Positions 1 to 9,430 of a DNA stretch of 64,000 nucleotides are shown piece after piece (positions within the stretch are counted from its first letter, which is position 1; the number at the start of each line of letters is the position of its first letter). Below the pieces are notes generated by a model that had not been told where the DNA came from, did no database searches, and saw only the letters and a program-made list of their open reading frames with translations. The position numbers and the translations under genes are program-made. The stretch is from DAIDKA01 sp035487155 (GTDB taxonomy: Bacteria > Pseudomonadota > Gammaproteobacteria > Steroidobacterales > Steroidobacteraceae): contig DATHMK010000081.1 of assembly GCA_035487155.1 (NCBI GenBank), forward strand, positions 62,001 through 126,000, given 5' to 3'.

Positions 1-218
1 ATGGCGCCGCGCCCGCGCAGCAGCGGCCCGCCCAGGTACAACACACAACCGGCCGCAAGGCCCTGCGAGACACCGTGCAGTTCGGGCCAGCGGATCAGGA
101 TCATGCCCAGTCCGGCACACAGTGCAATGCTCTGGATGGCGAATCCGGCCGCGATGCCCAGCAGTTGCCCCAGGGTCTGGCGCAAACCCAGGTTTGCGCC
201 CGTGTCAGTCAGCGTCAT
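1..218 (-). pseudogene. LysE/RhtB-family exporter fragment, N-terminus missing
   Basis: Reading leftwards from an ATG at 216-218, the frame stays open to the window edge. The about 72 residues resemble the second part of the LysE amino-acid/metabolite exporter core: a GANLGLRQTLGQLLGIAAGF stretch, a hydrophobic helix, then a VLYLGG segment. Family members normally begin about 25-30 residues earlier with a membrane helix ending in a TPGPN-type motif. Here an in-frame TGA lies three codons upstream (228-230), and no frame upstream shows that motif. The gene is therefore either 5'-truncated or a decayed remnant. Its 3' end lies outside the window, so I cannot tell whether the remainder is intact. 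Confidence 0.45.
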
Positions 219-387
219 GTTCCACCATCAGGATTTTCGACCTGCTGCCACCCTGAGGCTTCGCCGCGGCGCTGTGAATACACACATTGCGTGCTGCGGC
301 GTGCACTGTGCAGGCGTAGCGCCAGTACAGTCCGACGCCTTATGCTTAGGGGCTGGCCGCCCCGGCCATTTTTCGAGTCGAGTCCAA

Positions 388-2403
388 ATGGTCAAAGAGG
401 GTGATTTGCTGTGGACGCCGAGCCCTGAATGGGTCGCGGCGAGCAATCTGGTGCACTTCATGAACTGGCTGCGGCAGCATCGCGGCCTTGATTTCAGCAA
501 TTACCCTGACCTGTGGCGCTGGTCGGTCACCGACCTCGAGGCTTTCTGGGGCGCGCTGTGGGAGTACTGCGATGTGCAGGCGTCCGTGCCCTACGCGAAG
601 GTTCTGGGGCGCAGCGAGATGCCGGGCGCCGACTGGTTCCCCGGCGCCCGCCTGAACTATGCGCAGAACGTCCTGCGCTCGGAGCGCCCGGATGCGACGG
701 CGCTGTTTTATTTCAATGAGCGCACCACGCTGCAGTCGATGAGCTGGGAGGAGCTGGGTGGCTCGGTGCGCATTCTGGCGACGCAGCTGCGGCGCCTGGG
801 TGTGGCGCCCGGCGATCGGGTCGCGGCCTACCTGCCCAACTCACCGCACGCCATCATCGCCATGCTCGCCACCACCAGCATCGGGGCCATCTGGACCAGC
901 TGCGGTCCTGATTTCGGCACTCGCGGCGTGCTTGATCGGTTCTCGCAGCTTGAGCCGAAGGTGCTGTTCTGTGTCGACGGTTACCAGTACGGCGGCAAGC
1001 CCTTCAACCGTCGACCCGAACTCACCCAGATCGTGGCGGGCCTTGATTCGCTCGAACAGGTGGTGTGCCTGCCGTACCTGAACGGCGCGGACCGCACGCC
1101 GTTCTCCAAACCCACGGTGTTCTGGGATGACCTGCTGGCCGCGCGTCCGGTGCCGGCCTCCGAGTTCAAGTTCGAGCAGGTGCCGTTTTCACATCCGCTG
1201 TGGATCCTCTTTTCCTCCGGCACCACCGGACTGCCCAAGGCCATCGTCCACAGCCACGGCGGCATCCTGCTGGAGCAGTTGAAGGCCTTCAATTTCCAGA
1301 TGGACATGAAGCCCGGCGAGCGTCTGTTCTTCTACACCACCACCGGCTGGATGATGTGGAACTTCCTGGCCAGCTCGCTGCTCAAGCAGGTGGTCCCGGT
1401 GCTGTACGACGGTAGCCTCATGTATCCGGAGCCGGACTCGCTGTGGCGGATGTACGAGGAAACCCAGGCCGTCGTGATCGGCGCGAATCCGGGCTACGTG
1501 ACGCTGCTGCAGAAGGCGGGCATCGTACCCAAGGACAAATTCAAGCTGCCGCACCTGCGCATCGCGATGCTGGCGGGCTCGCCCGTGACACCCGAGGTCA
1601 TGGAGTGGTTCTACCGCAATGTGAAAGAGAACATGAGCGTCCAGAACGGCAGCGGCGGCACGGACATCTGTTCCGGATTCATCGGCGGCGTCCCCATCCT
1701 GCCGGTGCGCGCCGGTGAAATGCAGGCGCCACTGCTGGGCGTGGCGGTGGCGGCATTCAATACCGAAGGCCAGAGCGTGGTCGATGAGGTCGGCGAGATG
1801 GTCCTGACCAAGCCTCTGCCCTCCATGCCCATCTTCCTGTGGGGCGACCAGGACTTCCGGCGCTACAAGGAATCGTATTTCGACGAGTTCCCGGGCGTAT
1901 GGCGCCAGGGTGATTTTTTCCGCATCAATCAACGCCTGGGCGGATTCGTGCTGGGACGCTCCGATGCCACCCTGAACCGCCACGGCATACGCATCGGAAC
2001 CGCCGAGATCTACCGTTCGCTGGCGCTGCTACCGGAGATCGAGGATTCGCTGATCGTCAATCTGGACATTGCCGGCGGAAAGTTCTTCATGCCGCTGTTC
2101 GTGAAGCTGCGCGCCGGACAGGAGCTGGATGCCGATCTCATCGAGCGCATTCGCGCCAAGCTGCGCGCGGAATATTCCCCGCGCCATGTGCCGGACCGGA
2201 TTTACCAGGTTCCGGATATTCCCTACACGCTCACCGGCAAGCGGATGGAGGTTCCGGTGCGGCGTATTCTGGCCGGTACGCCACCGGCCAGGGCCGCCAA
2301 TCGCGACGCAGTCGCGAACCCGGCGGCATTGGACTATTTTGTCGAATACGCCCGGACCCAGACGGACTATCCGCTGGCGGACGCGGTGGGAAAATTGGCC
2401 TGA
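388..2403 (+). CDS. Acetoacetate-CoA ligase (acetoacetyl-CoA synthetase family)
   Basis: 671-residue ANL-superfamily adenylating enzyme that joins acetoacetate, or a related beta-keto acid, to CoA using ATP. The open frame runs back to position 1. The ATG at 388 is chosen because the protein from there begins with LLWTPSPEWVAASNL, the conserved start of this family, preceded by an ACS-N-like region. The P-loop-like SSGTTGLPK lies near residue 274, the hinge GRSD near 526, and the C-terminal catalytic lysine is in TGKRMEVP near 617. Length matches the family (about 650-680). It sits 11 bases upstream of an aldehyde dehydrogenase in a catabolic operon, so it may act on an aromatic beta-keto acid rather than acetoacetate; that is inference. 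Confidence 0.88.
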   Translation: MVKEGDLLWTPSPEWVAASNLVHFMNWLRQHRGLDFSNYPDLWRWSVTDLEAFWGALWEYCDVQASVPYAKVLGRSEMPGADWFPGARLNYAQNVLRSERPDATALFYFNERTTLQSMSWEELGGSVRILATQLRRLGVAPGDRVAAYLPNSPHAIIAMLATTSIGAIWTSCGPDFGTRGVLDRFSQLEPKVLFCVDGYQYGGKPFNRRPELTQIVAGLDSLEQVVCLPYLNGADRTPFSKPTVFWDDLLAARPVPASEFKFEQVPFSHPLWILFSSGTTGLPKAIVHSHGGILLEQLKAFNFQMDMKPGERLFFYTTTGWMMWNFLASSLLKQVVPVLYDGSLMYPEPDSLWRMYEETQAVVIGANPGYVTLLQKAGIVPKDKFKLPHLRIAMLAGSPVTPEVMEWFYRNVKENMSVQNGSGGTDICSGFIGGVPILPVRAGEMQAPLLGVAVAAFNTEGQSVVDEVGEMVLTKPLPSMPIFLWGDQDFRRYKESYFDEFPGVWRQGDFFRINQRLGGFVLGRSDATLNRHGIRIGTAEIYRSLALLPEIEDSLIVNLDIAGGKFFMPLFVKLRAGQELDADLIERIRAKLRAEYSPRHVPDRIYQVPDIPYTLTGKRMEVPVRRILAGTPPARAANRDAVANPAALDYFVEYARTQTDYPLADAVGKLA

Positions 2404-2414
2404 GGGGGTGGGAA

Positions 2415-3869
2415 ATGGAAGACGTGAAACTGCTGATCGGTGATCATGATGTGGCCGCCAAAAGCGCCGCGACGTTCAATCGGTTAAACCCGCTTTCCGG
2501 GGAAATCGCGACCAAGGCGGCGGCGGCGCAGGTCGAAGACGCCATTGCGGCAGCTGAAGCTGCAGCCAAGGCGTTCCCGGCCTGGTCGGCGCTGGGACCC
2601 AATGCGCGGCGCGCCAAACTCAATAAGGCCGCCGACCTGCTCGAGGCGCGCGCCGCCCAGTTCGCTACGCTGATGATGGCCGAGACCGGCTGCACCAACG
2701 GCTGGGGCCACTTCAACGTCCACTTCGGCGCCATGATCCTGCGCGAAGCGGCGGCGATGACGACGCAGGTGACGGGCGAAGTGGTGCCTTCGGATGTGCC
2801 GGGCATGATTTCGATGGCCCTGCGCCAGCCGGTGGGGGTGTGCCTGGGGATCGCCCCGTGGAATGCGCCGGTGATCCTGGGCGTGCGCTCCGTTGCCATG
2901 CCCCTGGCCTGTGGCAATACCGTGGTGCTCAAGGCCTCGGAAGTGTGTCCCGCGACCCATCGCCTGATTGGTTCGGTGCTGAAGGAAGCCGGGCTTGGCG
3001 AGGGGGTGGTGAATGTGCTCACCCACGATGCGAAGGATGCAGCGGCGGTGTCCGAAGCGCTGATCGCGCATCCGGCCGTGCGGCGCGTGAACTTCACCGG
3101 CTCCAGCCGGGTCGGGCGGATCGTGGCCCAGACCGGCGCCAAATACCTGAAACCGGTGCTCCTGGAGCTGGGGGGCAAGGCACCCCTGATCGTTCTGGAG
3201 GACGCGGACCTCGATGCGGCCGTCAGTGCCACAGTGTTCGGCGCTTTCGCCAATTCCGGACAGATCTGCATGTCCACGGAACGCGTGGTGGTGCAGGAGA
3301 AGGTGGCCGATGAATTTGCCGCAAAGCTCGCCAAGCGGGTGGCGGCACTGCCGGCGGGGGATCCGCGCGAGGGTGAGGTGGTGCTGGGGTCGGTGGTCGG
3401 CCGCCCGACCGTGGAACATGTGGAGAAGCTCGTGGCGGCGGCGGTGGCGCAGGGAGCGCGGGTGCTGGTCGGCGGTGAGAAATCATCGAACACGCTCATG
3501 AAAGGGGTGGTGGTGGACCACGTCACGCAGAAAATGGCGCTGTTTCGCGAGGAGACCTTCGGCCCGCATGTGTCAATCATCCGCGTGAAAACCGCCGACG
3601 AGGCGGTGGCAGTCGCCAATGACACCGAGTACGGCCTGTCTTCGGCCATTTTCACGCGCGACATCGCCAAGGGCCTGGAGCTGGCCCGGCGCATTGACGC
3701 GGGCATCACCCACATCAACTCACCGACGGTGCAGGATGAGGCGCAGATGCCCTTCGGCGGCGTCAAGTCATCCGGCTATGGCCGCTTTGGCGGCCGGGCG
3801 GGGATTGCGGAGTTCACCGAGCTGCGATGGGTGACCATCCAGACCACGCCGCGACACTATCCGTTCTGA
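2415..3869 (+). CDS. NAD(P)-dependent aldehyde dehydrogenase (vanillin/benzaldehyde dehydrogenase-like)
   Basis: 484-residue aldehyde dehydrogenase of the ALDH superfamily. It oxidises an aldehyde to its acid with NAD(P)+. Visible motifs are the cofactor-binding PWNAP segment, ELGGKAP with the general-base Glu near residue 253, and GQICMST with the catalytic Cys near 285. The C-terminal AQMPFGGVKSSGYGR also fits. Sequence flavour is that of the vanillin/salicylaldehyde dehydrogenase branch, which fits the LigW/LigM genes further along. It starts 11 bases after the CoA ligase gene, behind GGGGTGGGAA, and is followed 21 bases later by an SDR; the three are probably one transcript. Exact substrate is not determinable from sequence. 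Confidence 0.9.
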   Translation: MEDVKLLIGDHDVAAKSAATFNRLNPLSGEIATKAAAAQVEDAIAAAEAAAKAFPAWSALGPNARRAKLNKAADLLEARAAQFATLMMAETGCTNGWGHFNVHFGAMILREAAAMTTQVTGEVVPSDVPGMISMALRQPVGVCLGIAPWNAPVILGVRSVAMPLACGNTVVLKASEVCPATHRLIGSVLKEAGLGEGVVNVLTHDAKDAAAVSEALIAHPAVRRVNFTGSSRVGRIVAQTGAKYLKPVLLELGGKAPLIVLEDADLDAAVSATVFGAFANSGQICMSTERVVVQEKVADEFAAKLAKRVAALPAGDPREGEVVLGSVVGRPTVEHVEKLVAAAVAQGARVLVGGEKSSNTLMKGVVVDHVTQKMALFREETFGPHVSIIRVKTADEAVAVANDTEYGLSSAIFTRDIAKGLELARRIDAGITHINSPTVQDEAQMPFGGVKSSGYGRFGGRAGIAEFTELRWVTIQTTPRHYPF

Positions 3870-3890
3870 AGGCATCGGGAGGCAACAACA

Positions 3891-4664
3891 ATGGATCTGC
3901 AACTGCGCGGCCGCAAGGCCATCGTAACCGGGGCGACCAAGGGCATCGGTCTGGCCATCGCCCGGATGCTGGCCGCGGAGGGGGTTGATCTGGCGATCTG
4001 CGCGCGCACCGCCGCGGATGTCAGGACCACGGTGCAGGAACTGGCCGGCAAAGGCATCAAGGCCTACGGTGATGCCGTAGACGTGCAGGACCGGGATGCC
4101 TACACCGGCTGGCTCGAGTCCGCCTGTCAACGCCTCGGGGGCCTGGATATATTCGTCTCCAATACTACCGGCACGCCGGGGCTGGCCGGCGAGACCGGCT
4201 GGAAGGCCACCTTCGAGATCGACGTGATGGGCGCCGTGCGCGGGGTGGAGACGGCTTTGCCGTACCTGCGTAAATCATCCTCGGCCGCCGTGGTGCTGAT
4301 CGGCAGCATCTCCGGTGTCATGTCCAAGATGATTCCGGCCCCGGGCGCCTTCTCCTATGGCGCGGGCAAGGCGGCCCTGATCGCCTACGGCGCAATGCTC
4401 AGCAAACAGGTCGCCAAGGACGGGATTCGCGTCAATACTGTGTCACCGGGGCCGATATACTTCGAAGGCGGACCCTGGGACCGCATCAGACAGAAGGCAC
4501 CGGCGGTGCTGGCCGATGCCGAGGCCCACTGCGTCATCGGACGGCTGGGCCGTCCGGAGGATGTCGCGGCGGCAGTGGTGTTTCTGGCCAGTCCCGTGTC
4601 CGGATTCACGGTAGGACAGAATCTGCACGTGGACGGCGGCTACATGGAGCACATCGCCTTCTGA
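3891..4664 (+). CDS. Short-chain dehydrogenase/reductase
   Basis: 257-residue classical SDR. The N-terminal Rossmann motif TGATKGIG is at residues 13-20, and the catalytic pair SYGAGK has its Tyr near 155. The usual NNAG structural motif is replaced by SNTT near residue 89, a substitution seen in some SDR branches. The C-terminus has PEDVAAAVVFLAS and VDGGY, typical of FabG-like members. The start is the ATG after GGGAGGCAACAACA. It is the third gene of the run that begins at 388, ahead of the AraC gene. Role within an aromatic side-chain pathway, such as oxidation of a hydroxyl or hydroxyacyl group, is inference. Confidence 0.88.
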   Translation: MDLQLRGRKAIVTGATKGIGLAIARMLAAEGVDLAICARTAADVRTTVQELAGKGIKAYGDAVDVQDRDAYTGWLESACQRLGGLDIFVSNTTGTPGLAGETGWKATFEIDVMGAVRGVETALPYLRKSSSAAVVLIGSISGVMSKMIPAPGAFSYGAGKAALIAYGAMLSKQVAKDGIRVNTVSPGPIYFEGGPWDRIRQKAPAVLADAEAHCVIGRLGRPEDVAAAVVFLASPVSGFTVGQNLHVDGGYMEHIAF

Positions 4665-4717
4665 GAACAACAATGCCGGGCGATTCAAGCTGAGAGGGTC
4701 GGTTGAAGGGGGGGACG

Positions 4718-5692
4718 ATGAACCAGCGGGAAATGCTTTCCACAGACAGCGTGCAGCCGCGGCGGCGCGTGGAGTTCTGGAACGATGCCGCCTGCGAATC
4801 GCTGACCCAGCAGACCGCCGAGCCGCTGAACCCGCATACTTTCTACGGGCGCCTGATTCGTGCGGACGTGGGCGACCTGCGCTTCGTGGAATTCAATTCC
4901 GATGCCGCGGTGGTGCATCATTCGCGCGCCCATATCGCCCGCTCCGGGGGCACCCACTACCTGATCCGCCTGCAGTTGGACAGCGAGAGCGTGTGTTCCC
5001 AGGGCGGGGACGAGGTGCGCCTGCGGGCGGGTGATTTCTCGCTGTGCGATACCGCGCGCCCCTACCAGCTGGCGTTCCAGCGCCCGGTGTCCATTCTGAC
5101 GCTGCGGGTGGCCAAGAATGTGCTGCAGCGCTACGTCGGTTCCCCGGAGTACCTGGTGAACATTCCGATCTGCGGCAGCAGTGGGGCGGGTGCGCTGGCT
5201 TCGCGCGTGATTCGTGAGATCTGGAAGTCCTCCGATGTCGCGCTGGGGCCCGGGGTGGCGCCGCGCTGCGCCAATGTGGTGCTGGAACTCATCGCCAGCG
5301 CCTATGTGGGGGTAGGCCGCTGCAAGGTGGATCGATCCTGCCTGGCCTCCGCTTTGCGGCTGCGCATCATGGATTTCATCGACGAGGCGCTGTGTGACCC
5401 GGACCTCTCCCCCGCCGTGGTGGCGCAGGCGTTGAAGATCTCCAGCCGTCATGTGCACCGGCTGTTCGCCCAGCAGGGCAGCACTGTGACTCAATACATA
5501 CTGCGGCGCCGCCTGGAGAAATGTCGCGCGGCACTGGCCGATCCCCTGCTCGCGGGACTGAGCGTCACCCATATTTGCAGCGAATACGGTTTCCGCTCGC
5601 TGCCACATTTCTCGCGGCTGTTCCGGGACGCATACGGGTTGGCTCCCCGGGACTATCGTCGCGCAGCAGCAACAGTTGATTTGTCATCGTGA
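4718..5692 (+). CDS. AraC-family transcriptional regulator
   Basis: 324-residue regulator with an N-terminal AraC-binding-like sensory domain (cupin-like, about residues 20-190) and a C-terminal double helix-turn-helix (about 220-320). The C-terminal part includes LSPAVVAQALKISSRHVHRL and a second HTH ending in HFSRLFRDAYG. The ATG at 4718 is preferred over a TTG at 4703 because a run of seven G (4708-4714) gives a good ribosome binding site. It lies directly upstream of, and co-directional with, a TonB receptor, so it may control that gene or the upstream operon in response to an aromatic ligand. FeaR-like regulators share this architecture, but the ligand is unknown. Confidence 0.88.
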   Translation: MNQREMLSTDSVQPRRRVEFWNDAACESLTQQTAEPLNPHTFYGRLIRADVGDLRFVEFNSDAAVVHHSRAHIARSGGTHYLIRLQLDSESVCSQGGDEVRLRAGDFSLCDTARPYQLAFQRPVSILTLRVAKNVLQRYVGSPEYLVNIPICGSSGAGALASRVIREIWKSSDVALGPGVAPRCANVVLELIASAYVGVGRCKVDRSCLASALRLRIMDFIDEALCDPDLSPAVVAQALKISSRHVHRLFAQQGSTVTQYILRRRLEKCRAALADPLLAGLSVTHICSEYGFRSLPHFSRLFRDAYGLAPRDYRRAAATVDLSS

Positions 5693-5747
5693 GATAAGAA
5701 GGAGGTCGCCGGCCGATAAACAACCATTCGGAACGTCCCCTATGATG

Positions 5748-5772
5748 CTGCGGCAAGAATAATTGTCCGCAG
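5748..5772. promoter_or_regulatory. Inverted repeat plus tandem octamer upstream of TonB receptor
   Basis: CTGCGG (5748-5753) and CCGCAG (5767-5772) form a perfect six-base inverted repeat with a 13-base AT-rich spacer. It is followed immediately by two tandem copies of GAAGAACT (5772-5787). The array lies between the AraC gene and the receptor start at 5807, where an activator site is expected. A small RNA hairpin is the alternative reading. Confidence 0.35.
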
Positions 5773-5806
5773 AAGAACTGAAGAACTATTGGGGAGGGGG
5801 GGACTT

Positions 5807-8419
5807 ATGAGTTGTGTTGTCAAGCAATCTATGCGCCGGATTCTTCGGCCCTGGATTTTCGCCTCGTTGGCATCATCCGTCCTGGTGGGTCAGGCCATCG
5901 CGGCCGATCAGACAACCACGCCGCAGCCGTCTGGGACAGACCAGGCTGATACCGGCGGGTTGCAGGAAGTCATTGTCACGGCGCAGTTCCGTTCCCAGAA
6001 CGTGCAGAACACGCCACTGGCGATCACGGCAGTGAGTGGCGAGGCCCTCTCCGAGCGCGGCCAGACCAGCGTCACGGAAATTTCGCAGGATGCTCCCAGC
6101 GTTGCGCTGCAACAGACATCAGCGGCATTCGGACCGTCCATGAGCGCGTTCATCCGCGGCATCGGGCAGTCGGATCTGGATCCGGCCCTGGAGCCGGGAG
6201 TCGGTGTCTACATCGACGACGTGTACTTCGGCACGCTCACCGGCTCACTCTTCGATCTGCTGGATTTGGACCGCGTCGAGGTGCTGCGCGGACCGCAAGG
6301 CACCCTGGAGGGCATGAACTCCGAGGGCGGCGCCGTCAAGCTGTTCTCCAAGAAGCCCGATGCCACCGAAAGCATGAACTTCGACCTGCTCGGCGGTAGC
6401 CGCAACCACGTCGAGCTGCGCATGGGAACGAACTTTGCGCTCACCGACAACCTGTTCGTGCGTGTCGCTGCCGTCGGCAACCAGCAGGACGGCTATGTCA
6501 ACCGGTACGACTTCGGTTGCGAGAACAAGAACTTCCAGGCAACGGCCATCGATGCAGCGGGCAACGAATATCCTGGCAGCTACTCGGTACCCGTCGGGTT
6601 TGAGCCCACGACCGCCCATTGCCTGCTTGGCCAGGAAGGCGGCAGCAGCTATGCAGCCGCCCGCATCGCGGTGCGCTATGTGGCCAGCGACAAGCTGGAA
6701 TTCAATGTCATTGCCGATCTGACCAACATGAACCAGGAACACCCGGCCGAGACGCTGGGCTACGCCGGTCCGGGTCCGCTGGTGGGCAACGCCTCTGCCG
6801 CGACGGCGACGTCATTCGGCCTGGGAGTCCCCACCACCACGCCGGGCAGAAATCTGCCTTACAACGAGACGCTGGTGCCGCAGATCCTCCCGGGAAATTT
6901 CTACGCCACCTACGCCAACTTCTGCAATCCGGCGCCTGGGACGTCCGGGACCCCGACCGGCACCTATGCCTTCTTGGGCACCAACGCCGGCCAGCAGGCC
7001 TACTGCGTCGATCCGCGCCAGACCTCCGACAACTGGGGCGTGCAACTCGCTGCGGACTGGAACATCGACGACAATCTGGCGCTGAAGAACATCACGGCCT
7101 TCCGCGGCTATGAGGCGAGCTGGGTGCACGACAACAGCGTGTCGATCTGGCCGCTGGATCTCGGCGCCGAGGGAATGGGCCATCATCAGTTCAGCGAGGA
7201 ACTCAGGCTCAACGGCAGCTGGAACAATTTCATTGACTACACGGCCGGCCTGTTCTACTTCCGCGAGCTGAGTGTGTACTTTGGCCATGAGGACCTGTCG
7301 TACGCCTTCGTCGGAACCGTGGCCTCGGTCTTCGGGGCTGGCGCGGGCGCAGACCTGTCGAACGGCTTGTTCAACTTCTACCAAAACGATCCGGTGCTGG
7401 CGCATGACAAGGCCGCCTTCCTGCACACCACTTTTCACCTGACCTCGAAACTCGACGCGATCATCGGGACCCGTTACACCGCTCAGGACAAGACCTACAA
7501 CTACGTGCGGGTGAATCCGGACGGCACCCTCGGTCCCGAATCCGCGACCCTGGTGACGGGGCTGAACGGCGTGGTGGCGCAGTACCGGGGACATCGCTTC
7601 GACTGGCGCGCAAATCTCAATTATCACTTCAACGATGCCACCATGGCGTACGCCCAGTACTCCACCGGCTTCAAGGGCGGCGGCGTCGACCCGCGTCCCT
7701 TCTATCCGGCGCAGTCCATCGAGTTCCAGCCGGAGACGCTCTCGACCTATGAGATCGGCGTGAAGAACAGCTGGTTCGACAATCACCTGCACGCCAATAT
7801 CGATGCCTACTTCTCCCAGTACCGTGATATCCAGCTGACACTCGCCAACTGCAGTGCCATTCCGTCGATTGCGGCAGCCTCCGCGGCGGCCGGCGCCAAC
7901 TTCGGCTCGCCGTGCGCATTGCCGTACAACTCCGGGGATGCAACCCAGAAGGGCATCGAGTTTGAAACCCAGGCGCGCTTTGGTGGCTTGCAGGTGGATG
8001 CCAATCTGAGCTGGCTGAAGTTCGAGTACACCTACGTCAACCCGGTCACTGAGATCACGCCGAATGAGATATTGCCCTACATGCCCACCTGGACGGGCGC
8101 GGCGGGGATCCAGTACACGGTGCCGTTCGGCGGCCGAGGCTCACTCACGGGGCGCATCGACGGCAGCACGCACAGCACGATCTACACGGCGGCGCAGAAT
8201 TCGCCGTACAACCGCACGCCCGGCTACACGATCTACAACGCGCACCTGACCTGGGAGGCGCCCAAGGCGAACTGGCAGATCAGTCTTGAAGGCAAGAACC
8301 TGACCGGGAAGCGCTACTACTTCGGGCAGTTCGATCTGGTGTCCGCCGGACAGGGAACTCAGGTGGACAATCCGGGCCCGCCGCTTGAGGTGGATCTGGA
8401 AATCAAGCACCAGATGTAG
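5807..8419 (+). CDS. TonB-dependent outer-membrane receptor
   Basis: 870-residue outer-membrane receptor for energised uptake of a large or scarce substrate. A signal peptide covers about residues 1-32 (cleavage after QAIA). It is followed by a plug domain with VIVTAQFRSQNVQNTPLAIT and VEVLRGPQGTLEG, then a long beta-barrel. The ATG at 5807 follows a G4AG7 ribosome binding run. It belongs to the sphingomonad/xanthomonad-type receptors that often accompany catabolic operons; the AraC neighbour and aromatic genes suggest a lignin-derived or other aromatic ligand (inference). The last residue is Met rather than the common terminal Phe. Four to five extra Cys in extracellular-loop regions could form disulfides. 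Confidence 0.92.
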   Translation: MSCVVKQSMRRILRPWIFASLASSVLVGQAIAADQTTTPQPSGTDQADTGGLQEVIVTAQFRSQNVQNTPLAITAVSGEALSERGQTSVTEISQDAPSVALQQTSAAFGPSMSAFIRGIGQSDLDPALEPGVGVYIDDVYFGTLTGSLFDLLDLDRVEVLRGPQGTLEGMNSEGGAVKLFSKKPDATESMNFDLLGGSRNHVELRMGTNFALTDNLFVRVAAVGNQQDGYVNRYDFGCENKNFQATAIDAAGNEYPGSYSVPVGFEPTTAHCLLGQEGGSSYAAARIAVRYVASDKLEFNVIADLTNMNQEHPAETLGYAGPGPLVGNASAATATSFGLGVPTTTPGRNLPYNETLVPQILPGNFYATYANFCNPAPGTSGTPTGTYAFLGTNAGQQAYCVDPRQTSDNWGVQLAADWNIDDNLALKNITAFRGYEASWVHDNSVSIWPLDLGAEGMGHHQFSEELRLNGSWNNFIDYTAGLFYFRELSVYFGHEDLSYAFVGTVASVFGAGAGADLSNGLFNFYQNDPVLAHDKAAFLHTTFHLTSKLDAIIGTRYTAQDKTYNYVRVNPDGTLGPESATLVTGLNGVVAQYRGHRFDWRANLNYHFNDATMAYAQYSTGFKGGGVDPRPFYPAQSIEFQPETLSTYEIGVKNSWFDNHLHANIDAYFSQYRDIQLTLANCSAIPSIAAASAAAGANFGSPCALPYNSGDATQKGIEFETQARFGGLQVDANLSWLKFEYTYVNPVTEITPNEILPYMPTWTGAAGIQYTVPFGGRGSLTGRIDGSTHSTIYTAAQNSPYNRTPGYTIYNAHLTWEAPKANWQISLEGKNLTGKRYYFGQFDLVSAGQGTQVDNPGPPLEVDLEIKHQM

Positions 8420-8441
8420 GTCACCCCAGGCAGATCAACGC

Positions 8442-8475
8442 GATGCCCCGGCGATGAGCCGGGGCATCTGCGTTT
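8442..8475. terminator. Intrinsic terminator between convergent genes
   Basis: Perfect 11-bp stem GATGCCCCGGC / GCCGGGGCATC with a GATGA loop, followed on the plus strand by TGCGTTTT. It sits between the convergent TonB receptor and TIM-barrel genes. The U tract is short, so efficiency is uncertain. Confidence 0.7.
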
Positions 8476-8486
8476 TGGAAGGCCGG

Positions 8487-9344
8487 TCAGGTCGCGAATT
8501 GCGCGATGGTGGTCCGATAGACCTTCGGCGCCAGGGTATGGATGTCCTCCTGGCGCAGTTTCTTGTTCAGCACTTCGATGCCCCAGGGCCCGCTCCAGCC
8601 GGCGGCGCGGATCTTGGCCACGTAGGTCTTGATGTCGAATTCGCCCTCGCCGCACAGCTGCCGATGCCCGGTGGTCTCCTCCACCATGTCGGGCATGGAG
8701 TGTTCGCGCGAGAAGCCGTCGTTGATTTCCATCCCGATTCGGTATCGGGCAGGGAAGTTCGCCACGCTGTCGTAGGGGATGTTCAGCTTCACGATATGCC
8801 ACAGGTCAAAGAAGATTCCGCCGTTCTTGGCATCGGCCCCTTTGGCCAGGGTCAGCGCATCCTCCAGTGAACTGATGATGCTGAAGGGCATCATTTCGAA
8901 GGCGATGCGCGTGCCGTAGTTCTGCGCTTCGTGGCACAGCCCGGCGAAGCGCTCGATGAGCTTGGGCATGGGGCACTTCTGGTTGGTGAAGTCACCCACC
9001 TTGATGGCGCGGGCACCCAGCGCGGCCGCGGCTTCGAACAGCAGCTTCTTGGTGACATCAGACTGAGCCTTGTCCTCGCCGTCATTGAACCAGCCTGTCA
9101 GAAACTCCAGCTCGACATGGCGGATGCCGTTGTCATCCAGAATCTTTTTCACGTCCGCCAGGGTGTGGGTGCGCAGGGTATGGGCAAGGTCGGCATGCCA
9201 GATGCCCATGCCGGTGAAGCCGGCCTTTGCGGCCTCCTCCACGCGGACGCGAAATTCGACCGAACTGTATTCAGGGCCGGTATGGGGAACGGCGCCGACG
9301 TTCAAAGTCCAGCACGAGGCGAGCAGGTCAATCTGGTTGTTCAT
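8487..9344 (-). CDS. Sugar phosphate isomerase/epimerase-like TIM-barrel protein
   Basis: 285-residue protein of the xylose-isomerase-like TIM-barrel (AP endonuclease 2) superfamily. Supporting segments are GFTGMGIWHADL, HVELEFLTGW, RIAFEMMPFS with a metal-ligand Glu, GIFFDLWH with Asp and His, IGMEINDG and WGIEVL with a final Glu. These acidic and His residues are spaced as in the divalent-metal site of the fold. Family members include isomerases, epimerases and myo-inosose-type dehydratases, so the reaction cannot be fixed. It is divergently oriented to the following aldehyde dehydrogenase with 86 bases between starts. Confidence 0.75.
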   Translation of the reverse strand: MNNQIDLLASCWTLNVGAVPHTGPEYSSVEFRVRVEEAAKAGFTGMGIWHADLAHTLRTHTLADVKKILDDNGIRHVELEFLTGWFNDGEDKAQSDVTKKLLFEAAAALGARAIKVGDFTNQKCPMPKLIERFAGLCHEAQNYGTRIAFEMMPFSIISSLEDALTLAKGADAKNGGIFFDLWHIVKLNIPYDSVANFPARYRIGMEINDGFSREHSMPDMVEETTGHRQLCGEGEFDIKTYVAKIRAAGWSGPWGIEVLNKKLRQEDIHTLAPKVYRTTIAQFAT

Positions 9345-9430
9345 GGCCGAGGGTTGTACACCGCGGGCAGCGCTGCCGTAAAGCTCCGGGGCGCGGTAGA
9401 CTCCTGCACCGCCCGCAGGAGAATTGCGCC

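Noticed and set aside
2444..3766. 440-codon minus-strand frame opposite the first aldehyde dehydrogenase
   Set aside because: Serine/threonine-rich shadow of the ALDH; no start context or family motif.
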